7,021 nucleotides of DNA from SAR116 cluster bacterium (GTDB lineage Bacteria > Pseudomonadota > Alphaproteobacteria > Puniceispirillales > GCA-002684695): NCBI GenBank assembly GCA_002684695.1, contig NYVQ01000007.1, positions 36,031-43,051 on the forward strand, written 5' to 3'. The translations under genes were made by a program, and so were the position numbers. Shown here piece after piece: positions 1 through 5,269 of this stretch. The stretch's first letter is position 1, and each line of letters begins with the position of its first letter. The notes beneath the pieces were generated by a model. The model ran no database searches. It saw nothing but the letters and a program-made list of their open reading frames with translations, and was not told the origin of the DNA.

Positions 1-433
1 TACTTCCAAATATTGCTGGGTTGCCATTTTGATTAGAATTGAATGGTACTGTTATTTTATTTTTCCCACCAAAATTATTGTTGAAGTTTAATAGGTTATT
101 ATAGTCTTTACTAAGTAATAAAGGCATATCGCCCAAACAAATCATAACTGAACTACTTATAGGGTCTAAATTTTTAATGCCCAATGATATAGAAGAGTTT
201 ATTCCAAAAATATGGTTTTGATTTTCAATTACGTTGACTCTATAGTTATTTAAAATGTCACATATTTGGTCATGATCTTTCCCGGTAATAACAAAGATAT
301 TTTTAACTTTTGATTTGCATATTTCATTGACCACATGAGATATTAATGGCTTTGAATATAATTGCGTAAATAACTTGTTTGTTGAGCCAAATCTTTTTGA
401 ATTTCCTGCAGCTAAAATTATTGCATCAGTCAT
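1..433 (-). CDS. mocA: MocA-type molybdenum cofactor cytidylyltransferase (NTP_transf_3), C-terminus cut by window edge
   Basis: Nucleotidyltransferase of the MobA/MocA family. It probably transfers CMP from CTP onto molybdopterin-Mo, making the cytosine dinucleotide cofactor used by many xanthine-dehydrogenase-type enzymes in the cytoplasm. The first 144 residues are visible; family members are about 190-200 aa, so roughly 50 are missing past base 1. What shows it: the N-terminal nucleotide-binding loop LAAGNSKRFGSTNKL (residues 7-21), the metal-binding GDMP motif (101-104), and NGNPAIF (136-142), matching the family's G-x-P-x-x-F element. NKL after the loop fits MocA (CTP) better than MobA (GTP). 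The start is ATG at 433-431, preceded by a weak GGAT at SD distance. It lies 23 bp downstream of xdhC on the same strand, so the two are very likely co-transcribed. That neighbour supports MocA over other sugar- or alcohol-phosphate nucleotidyltransferases. Nucleotide specificity is inferred. Confidence 0.85.
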   Translation of the reverse strand, partial: MTDAIILAAGNSKRFGSTNKLFTQLYSKPLISHVVNEICKSKVKNIFVITGKDHDQICDILNNYRVNVIENQNHIFGINSSISLGIKNLDPISSSVMICLGDMPLLLSKDYNNLLNFNNNFGGKNKITVPFNSNQNGNPAIFGS

Positions 434-456
434 TATTTATCCAGTACTAATGAACA

Positions 457-1470
457 CTATAAATTATTTTTTAACTGAATAATTTGTGCAATTATAGATA
501 TGGCAATTTCACTAGGTTTTTTAGCAAAAATATTTAAACCTACTGGGCCATTAATTCTTTCAATTTCTTTTTGAGTAAATCCTTTTTTCTTTAACCGATT
601 AATTCTACTAGAATGTGTTTTCTTACTGCCTAAGCAACCTATATAAAAAGCACTACTATTTAATGCATTATATATGGCTGGATCGTCTAATTTGGGGTCA
701 TGGGTAAGAGTTACAATAGCTGTATTAGTATCTATTGTATTTTCTTGGAAATATTCATCAGGCCATTGATTTATTAATTTCCCGATTTTAAACCTTTTTT
801 TTGTAGCAAAATTTTCTCTGGGGTCAATAATATCAACTGATAACCCACAAATATTACATAAATTTGCCAAGTATTGAGTGATGTGAACCGCTCCCACAAT
901 CACTATTTTTGTTTCTGGCAAGTATGAATTCACAAACCATTGTTTATCTTTTGAAATACCCTTTTCTATATCCTGAAAATGAAAGTCTTTCACCAAGTTA
1001 TTTTTATGTACGCCATAGATTTTATTTTTAGCTTGAAAATACAGAAAATTTTCGTGAAATTTTATATTTTTTAAAACTGTAAATTCTTCTCTACTTTTAA
1101 TAGCAGAAATCATTTTTTTTAGAAGATTTGCAATAGATTTGTCATCCTCAACATAAACAGAAATTTTTCCTCCACAAGTTAATCCTACTTCCCAAGCTTT
1201 CTCATCACCAACACCAAAATGCAATACTTTAGGTAAAGCACCATTAATTATTCCAATTGATTCATGAATAACTGAATGCTCTATGCATCCTCCAGACACT
1301 GATCCAATTATTTCATTGTCAGTTGTTACAAGCATTTGGCTTCCAACCGGCCTAGGTGAGCTTCCCCAAGTGCTTATAACTGTAGCTATGGCAAAACGCT
1401 TGCCTTTCTTAAAATATTTATCAGCATTTACCAAAATATCTAAATTTTCATTATTTCTAAAAGTTTGCAT
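457..1470 (-). CDS. xdhC: XdhC/CoxI family molybdenum cofactor maturation protein
   Basis: Accessory protein that binds molybdenum cofactor, helps its sulfuration and delivers it to a xanthine-dehydrogenase/CO-dehydrogenase-type hydroxylase. It is not part of the finished enzyme. Numbering from the ATG at 1470 (337 aa, normal length), the N-terminal XdhC_CoxI domain carries WGSSPRPVGS, GSVSGGCIE (56-64, with the conserved Cys62) and GLTCGGKI (96-103). The C-terminal Rossmann-like XdhC_C domain carries IVGAVHIT (about 191-198), LTHDPKLDDPA (about 255-265), GCLGSKKTHSSR (278-289) and GPVGLNI (308-314). A TTG at 1476 would add two residues; neither start has a convincing SD, and ATG is preferred as the commoner codon. 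The gene ends in TAG, 23 bp before mocA, forming a Mo-cofactor operon. The hydroxylase subunits are not in the window; they may lie beyond the left edge or elsewhere. The family call is firm; the client enzyme is unknown. Confidence 0.94.
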   Translation of the reverse strand: MQTFRNNENLDILVNADKYFKKGKRFAIATVISTWGSSPRPVGSQMLVTTDNEIIGSVSGGCIEHSVIHESIGIINGALPKVLHFGVGDEKAWEVGLTCGGKISVYVEDDKSIANLLKKMISAIKSREEFTVLKNIKFHENFLYFQAKNKIYGVHKNNLVKDFHFQDIEKGISKDKQWFVNSYLPETKIVIVGAVHITQYLANLCNICGLSVDIIDPRENFATKKRFKIGKLINQWPDEYFQENTIDTNTAIVTLTHDPKLDDPAIYNALNSSAFYIGCLGSKKTHSSRINRLKKKGFTQKEIERINGPVGLNIFAKKPSEIAISIIAQIIQLKNNL

Positions 1471-1569
1471 ATCCAAATAAAACTATTTATTAAATTTAAT
1501 ATAAATATGTGTATAGTAGAAATATAGATATTTTTTTATTTATAAAACTATATTTTTTTGAGCAAAGAA
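1471..1569. promoter_or_regulatory. Divergent promoter region between xdhC and the winged-helix gene, with direct repeat and palindrome
   Basis: This 99-bp, almost pure A+T spacer separates two divergent genes and should hold both promoters. It contains a 10-bp direct repeat ATAAAACTAT at 1477-1486 (next to the xdhC start) and 1542-1551 (just before the winged-helix start). It also has a perfect 14-bp palindrome TATTAAATTTAATA at 1488-1501 and a plus-strand -10-like TATAGT at 1512-1517 without a good -35. In sequence this AT-rich, short palindromes arise easily by chance, so the palindrome alone is weak evidence. The repeat's position beside both starts is more suggestive of an operator. No SD is visible for either gene. 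Confidence 0.35.
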
Positions 1570-2058
1570 ATGAAAGTTACTACAGACTTTATTGACAAAA
1601 ATTTTTCAACAATACATCTATGTTTTTTACAAACGATTGTATTTAGGCAAAGTTTAATAAATAAAAAATTAGGAGGTGCTATTGATAGTTGTATTTTACA
1701 AATCGTTTGTTGGCATCACCTAACATCTCTTTTGAGTGATAATTTGAAAAGTCAAACCACTGAATATAAAAAAACTCTAGATTATTGGAATAATTCTTTT
1801 GGGACTAATTTTTCTACAAAAAAATTAACGCTTACTTTGTTATCTGATCTCTCTGCAATACCTCTTGAAACTGTAAGAAGAAGAGTTATGCATCTTGAGA
1901 AAAAAAATTGGGTGAAATATACTCCCAACACTGGTGTTATATATTCACCAAGTGAAAAAAATAATAATTTAATTGTCGAAATCAATAATAGTGAAAAAGA
2001 ATTTCAAGCTAATTACTTGAATGTTTATGAAAAATCTAAAAGTCACCTTTCGCAATAA
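1570..2058 (+). CDS. Small winged helix-turn-helix protein, probable transcriptional regulator
   Basis: I do not recognise a named family for the whole protein. Counting from the ATG at 1570 (162 aa), the C-terminal half has a clear winged helix-turn-helix: LTLLSDLSAIPLETVRRRV (about 88-106, with the recognition helix at PLETVRRRV), then MHLEKKNWVKY and a short wing, TPNTGVIYSP. This resembles the DNA-binding part of MarR- and Crp-type regulators (I-P-x-E-T-V-R-R-x-v-x-x-L-E-x-x-x-W). The first roughly 80 residues are mostly helical, with hydrophobic stretches around FLQTIVFRQSL and ILQIVCWHHLTSLL. They could be a dimerisation or sensing domain; no ligand motif is visible. A TTG at 1558 would add four residues, but it sits directly after a T run; ATG is preferred. 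It is divergent from xdhC-mocA, which suggests control of that operon and/or itself. Its last 23 bases overlap the end of cysQ on the other strand. Confidence 0.7.
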   Translation: MKVTTDFIDKNFSTIHLCFLQTIVFRQSLINKKLGGAIDSCILQIVCWHHLTSLLSDNLKSQTTEYKKTLDYWNNSFGTNFSTKKLTLTLLSDLSAIPLETVRRRVMHLEKKNWVKYTPNTGVIYSPSEKNNNLIVEINNSEKEFQANYLNVYEKSKSHLSQ

Positions 2059-2797
2059 AAGAAGTATTTTTAAAATTCTTTTTGCCGTATTTAAATTTTG
2101 TACCATTTATGTTTTCAACTTTACCACCTGCGGCTCTTAAAACAGCATCTCCTGCAGCAGTATCCCACTCCATTGTTGGTCCAAATCTTGGATAAACATC
2201 TGCCTCTCCACAAGCTACTAAACAAAATTTTAGAGAAGACCCAACTGACACTGTTTTAAAAATTTTATTATTATGAAGCCATTCTGCAGTTTTCTTGTCT
2301 TGGTGAGAGGAGCTTGCAACAGCTACAATAGATTCTTTCAAAGACTGTCTAACTTTAATTTTTTTAATACCATTTACATTGTCTTCAAATGCAATACCAT
2401 TGATATTTGTATAGAAAAGTCTGTTCAAGGCAGGGGCAAATACAATTCCCAAAACAGGGTCATTATTCCGAATATATGCGACATTTACAGTAAATGAACC
2501 TTTGCCATCACGCTTTAAAAATTCTTTGGTACCATCCAAAGGGTCAACAAGAAAAAACTCTTCTGAAGTTTTTATTAAATGACTATCAGGATTTTCTTCT
2601 GAAACAATTGAAATATTAGGGAATAATTCCTTAATTTTAGAAAGCAAAATTTTTTCAGCTGCCTTATCGGCAATTGTAACGGGGCTTCCATCTTTTTTAA
2701 TTTCAACCTCAGGATTTAAATTATAAATTTCCATAATCTTAATACCTGCATTTTTTACCGCAGGTAAAAGTTTTTCAATATCTATATTTTCTTTCAT
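2036..2797 (-). CDS. cysQ: 3'(2'),5'-bisphosphate nucleotidase CysQ (inositol monophosphatase superfamily)
   Basis: Mg2+-dependent phosphatase that most likely converts 3'-phosphoadenosine 5'-phosphate (PAP, the by-product of sulfate assimilation and sulfotransfer) to AMP. The 253 aa match CysQ length (about 245-270). Superfamily metal and catalytic motifs are complete: GSPVTIADKAAE (about 37-48, Asp44), SEE (66-68), VDPLDGTKEF (84-93, with Asp85 and Asp88) and WDTAAGDAVLRAAGG (211-225, Asp212). CysQ-like context is also present: SSLKFCLVACGEADVYPRFG before the last motif, and FTVNVAYI after the DPLDGT motif. These favour CysQ over a generic inositol monophosphatase or histidinol phosphatase. 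The start is ATG at 2797; no strong SD is seen. It lies 30 bp downstream of tauE on the same strand, so a two-gene sulfur-related operon is likely. Its 3' end overlaps the convergent winged-helix gene by 23 bp. Exact substrate preference is inferred from family similarity. Confidence 0.92.
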   Translation of the reverse strand: MKENIDIEKLLPAVKNAGIKIMEIYNLNPEVEIKKDGSPVTIADKAAEKILLSKIKELFPNISIVSEENPDSHLIKTSEEFFLVDPLDGTKEFLKRDGKGSFTVNVAYIRNNDPVLGIVFAPALNRLFYTNINGIAFEDNVNGIKKIKVRQSLKESIVAVASSSHQDKKTAEWLHNNKIFKTVSVGSSLKFCLVACGEADVYPRFGPTMEWDTAAGDAVLRAAGGKVENINGTKFKYGKKNFKNTSFIAKGDF

Positions 2798-2827
2798 GTA
2801 AGTTAATATCTTAATTGGAGATTTACA

Positions 2828-3580
2828 TTAAATATTAATTATTATTGTTATTATAGCAATTAATATCAACATGACTAATGCGGCCTTTCTGAAATAACTA
2901 TTTCCTGAAGAATTAAAATATTTAGCACCTAGCCATGTAAATCCAATATAAATTGGAAAAGCAAATATGCTTATAATCAATAAATTAACTGTCATCATTC
3001 CATAAAAAAATTGAGTTAGTGTGGTTAATAAAGACATGCATCCCATTGTAATTATAATATTTGACCTGGTAATTTCAGCATCATCATTTCTTGCCATCAA
3101 AACTGTAACAAATGGCGGTCCGCCAACACCTGCTGCTCCATTAACAAGTCCAGAGAAGCACCCTCCAATAATCATTGTGAGCAAACTAATTTCACCTCTT
3201 GGTTTCCAACCACTGGCAAGTAGGGCAACCATTAAGATAACCATAACAGATATAACTATCCTTATGGTTTCAGGGTCTAAAGCAACAACAAAATAAAATC
3301 CTATAGGAATTGTTACAAGAAGAGCCAAAATCATTGGAAGTACAATTTTAACTTTACCTTTTTTAAGAGCAGGTGGCATCAAATACAACACTGTTGGGAC
3401 TTCTACTAAATACATTATTACAAGCCCAACTGCTGGGGTAAGTATGCTAGATAGAATGGGGACCATAAGTAAAGCAGCGCCAAAACCAAGAAAACCTCTT
3501 AAAAATCCACCTAATGCAATTGCTACTACACAGCCAAGTATACCAAAGGTTGAAACATCTATGGGAATAAGATCAATCAT
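2828..3580 (-). CDS. TauE/SafE family membrane transporter (probable sulfite/organosulfonate exporter)
   Basis: Integral inner-membrane protein of the TauE/SafE (PF01925) family. Characterised members export sulfite, sulfoacetate or related anions, often after sulfonate breakdown. The 250 aa are typical. About seven or eight hydrophobic segments are visible, roughly at 12-46, 49-69, 78-100, 105-123, 132-160, 173-193, 196-217 and 230-250. The two family repeats are clear: GGFLRGFLGFGAALLMVP (24-41) and SGLVNGAAGVGGPPFVTVL (143-161), each with the glycine-rich turn. Short positive loops such as KKGKVK (73-78) fit cytoplasmic sides. The start is ATG at 3580, with only AT-rich sequence upstream and no SD. 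It is the first gene of the tauE-cysQ pair and divergent from the yjbQ-M24-M20 operon across a 106-bp spacer. Substrate cannot be assigned from sequence; cysQ next door makes a sulfur compound the best guess. Confidence 0.88.
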   Translation of the reverse strand: MIDLIPIDVSTFGILGCVVAIALGGFLRGFLGFGAALLMVPILSSILTPAVGLVIMYLVEVPTVLYLMPPALKKGKVKIVLPMILALLVTIPIGFYFVVALDPETIRIVISVMVILMVALLASGWKPRGEISLLTMIIGGCFSGLVNGAAGVGGPPFVTVLMARNDDAEITRSNIIITMGCMSLLTTLTQFFYGMMTVNLLIISIFAFPIYIGFTWLGAKYFNSSGNSYFRKAALVMLILIAIITIIINI

Positions 3581-3686
3581 AATGACAATTTTAATTATTT
3601 ATAAAATATTATATTTTATTAGTTAAATAATTATATACTATTTGAATTAATAAACAGACAAAATAATTTATTTGTAAATTTAATTT
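3581..3686. promoter_or_regulatory. Divergent promoter region for tauE-cysQ (minus) and the yjbQ operon (plus)
   Basis: This 106-bp spacer must hold the promoters of two divergent operons. Plus-strand -10-like TATACT occurs at 3634-3639, about 48 bp before the yjbQ start, without a recognisable -35 at the right distance. On the minus strand TATAAT occurs at 3613-3608 and 3635-3630 upstream of tauE, again without a good -35. These boxes overlap the nested palindrome, so a protein binding there could affect both directions. No SD precedes either start. Individual promoter assignments are weak because the region is almost all A and T. Confidence 0.35.
3592..3633. repeat. Nested AT-only inverted repeat in the tauE/yjbQ divergent spacer
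   Basis: Outer arms TAATTATTTA (3592-3601) and TAAATAATTA (3624-3633) are perfect reverse complements over 10 bp. Inside them is a second, nearly concentric perfect dyad: ATAAAATAT (3601-3609) and ATATTTTAT (3611-3619) around a single central T. Together they could fold as one long AT hairpin with a small bulge on one side, or serve as an operator for a dimeric regulator. No G or C is present in the arms, so stability is low and chance contributes; the nesting is what makes it notable. Confidence 0.45.
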
Positions 3687-4103
3687 ATGAAACAATACAC
3701 TAATAAAATTGAAATTTTATCTTCAGGAATAAAAATTCAAAATATTACAAAACTTGTCGAAAACAAAGTTTATGAATCTAAAATTAAAAACGGTTTGCTT
3801 AACTTGAGTATTTTGAATACAACCGCCTCTATAATTGTTCAAGAAAATGCTGATCCCGATGTAATGAGAGATATTGAGGTTTTTTTTAAAAACCTTGTTC
3901 CTATGAATGGAAATTATAACCATTTCATAGAGGGCCAAGATGACATGCCTGCTCATATAAAGTCTGTTCTAACAAATTCAAACATAACACTAAGTGTTAT
4001 AGATTGTGAAATCCAGTTAGGAGTTTGGCAAGGTATTTATTTATTCGAACATAGAGAAGTAAAGAAGAATAGAATTATTTTTGTACATATTATGGGAAAT
4101 TAA
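3687..4103 (+). CDS. yjbQ: UPF0047 / YjbQ family protein (secondary thiamine-phosphate synthase-type fold)
   Basis: Small single-domain protein of the UPF0047 (PF01894) family, 138 aa, a normal length. Its members are often annotated 'secondary thiamine-phosphate synthase enzyme' because weak activity of that kind was reported for YjbQ; the true physiological role is not settled. Family motifs are strong: QENADPDVMRDIEVFF (52-67), LVPMNGNYNHFIEGQDDMPA (70-89), AHIKSVL (89-95) and LGVWQGIYLFEHR (111-123). One oddity: where homologues have H-T-T/S-A, this protein reads N44-T-T-A-S (codon AAT), so a nearly invariant His is Asn. His79, His90 and His122 are kept. The start is ATG at 3687, and no SD is seen. 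The stop TAA overlaps the next gene's ATG by one base (TAATG), so it is the first gene of a tightly coupled three-gene operon, unusual company for YjbQ. Confidence 0.92.
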   Translation: MKQYTNKIEILSSGIKIQNITKLVENKVYESKIKNGLLNLSILNTTASIIVQENADPDVMRDIEVFFKNLVPMNGNYNHFIEGQDDMPAHIKSVLTNSNITLSVIDCEIQLGVWQGIYLFEHREVKKNRIIFVHIMGN

Positions 4104-5269
4104 TGAAAAATAAAATTTTTGAAAAAAGAATGAATATTTTAAAATCAAAACTTGATTTTAATAACATAGATTTAGCTATTATTACCGATGAAGATTCAAT
4201 TTATTATTTTACTGGATACTATGATTACCTCCACATCGATTTTGGAAGACCGACAATTTTGCTTGTTTACAAAGAAAATGAAAGCCATCTTATAACACCT
4301 GAAATGGAAAAGCATATGGCTTGTGTGTCAGCTAGTGTAGATAAGATGAGTTTTTGGAATGATGGAAAAAATGATGAATGGAGGAGTTACTTATTAAGTG
4401 CTTTTGATAAAGTATCTACAATTTCATTCGAAAAAAATTCAATACCATCTCTAATCCACAATTATATAAAATCTCTTTTATCTGATCATATTTCTTTGGA
4501 TATCATTCCTATAATTTCTGATATCAGAATGATAAAATCAGAAGAGGAACTAAATCTAGCTCGTCATGCAGGTGAGGTTGCTATTGCAATGATGAATGCA
4601 GGTAAGAATGCAATTTCCGTGGGTGTTGAAGAATATGAAGTAGCCTTAGCAACTTCTGCTGCTGGAACCAGAGTTGCTGCACAATTATTAAAAACATATT
4701 ATAATGATACTAATATGTCTCCAAACACTCATTTTCTTCAGATAATGTCATCTGGGGAAAATATTTCAATGCCTCATCATAGAGCGTCAACAAAAAAAAT
4801 TAAATTTGGTGACCCAGTTTTTTTATGTTTCTGTGGGATGACTAACTTTAATCGTTTTAAGCTTGGATTTGACCGTACATTTTGGCTTGGAGAAATTCAA
4901 AATACATATCAAAAAAAAATTTACGATTTAGCAATTAAAAGTCAATCTATTGCCTTATCATTATTGAAACCAGGTGCAGTTGCTGAAGACATTCACAAAT
5001 CGTATGCAGAAGTAATTTCCGAAGCAGGATTTGACTATCCTTTTAGATGTGGTAGGGCCACTGGGTTTAGTTTTTTAGAAAAACCAGAAATTGTTTATGG
5101 TGATAAGACAATTATTAAGCCTGGAATGGTTTTGGCAATAGACGGGTCCATAACTTTAGATTCAAAATTTAGGGTTCAAGTAGGTGATAGTTTCATAGTT
5201 ACAGACGATGGTTATGAGTGTATAACCCCATTTCCAAATAGTATAGATGATGTGATAATTAATGGATAA
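4103..5269 (+). CDS. M24 (pita-bread fold) hydrolase-like protein lacking all canonical metal ligands; creatinase/ectoine-hydrolase-like
   Basis: Two-domain protein of 388 aa. The N-terminal creatinase_N-type domain is about 8-140 (with IYYFTGYYDY) and the C-terminal M24 pita-bread domain about 150-375. M24 aminopeptidases bind two metals through Asp, Asp, His, Glu, Glu. Hand alignment to the usual motifs gives Cys242 (GDPVFLCFCG) for Asp one, Gly255 (KLGFDRTF) for Asp two, Arg318 (GRATGFSFLEKP versus GHGIGxxFHExP) for His, Asp347 (MVLAIDG) for Glu, and Gly361 (VQVGDSFIVT) for the last Glu. The second active-site His is Leu325. His225 (MPHHR) and Asp257 (FDRTF) sit where creatinase keeps catalytic His232 and Glu262. 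A metallopeptidase is therefore unlikely. A metal-independent C-N hydrolase such as creatinase or ectoine hydrolase is a better model, or a new activity using the Cys-x-Cys at 242-244. It overlaps yjbQ by 1 bp, with GGGA 5 bp before its ATG, and overlaps the M20 gene by 8 bp. Confidence 0.85.
   Translation: MKNKIFEKRMNILKSKLDFNNIDLAIITDEDSIYYFTGYYDYLHIDFGRPTILLVYKENESHLITPEMEKHMACVSASVDKMSFWNDGKNDEWRSYLLSAFDKVSTISFEKNSIPSLIHNYIKSLLSDHISLDIIPIISDIRMIKSEEELNLARHAGEVAIAMMNAGKNAISVGVEEYEVALATSAAGTRVAAQLLKTYYNDTNMSPNTHFLQIMSSGENISMPHHRASTKKIKFGDPVFLCFCGMTNFNRFKLGFDRTFWLGEIQNTYQKKIYDLAIKSQSIALSLLKPGAVAEDIHKSYAEVISEAGFDYPFRCGRATGFSFLEKPEIVYGDKTIIKPGMVLAIDGSITLDSKFRVQVGDSFIVTDDGYECITPFPNSIDDVIING

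Noticed and set aside
1488..1501. 14-bp perfect palindrome TATTAAATTTAATA as a stand-alone operator
   Set aside because: In nearly pure A+T DNA a palindrome of this size is expected by chance within a spacer this long; kept only as part of the spacer description.
2057..2082. Possible terminator hairpin AAAAGAA/TTCTTTT after the winged-helix gene
   Set aside because: The stem is seven pairs with one G-C and a 12-nt loop, inside the cysQ coding region; too weak to call.
4103..5269. DMSP lyase DddP, a marine M24-fold enzyme, as the identity of the M24 gene
   Set aside because: DddP keeps metal-binding Asp, His and Glu residues; here those positions are Cys, Gly, Arg, Asp and Gly, so DddP chemistry is not supported.
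4103..5269. Xaa-Pro aminopeptidase or prolidase as a firm product name
   Set aside because: The fold fits, but the dimetal site that defines these peptidases is absent.
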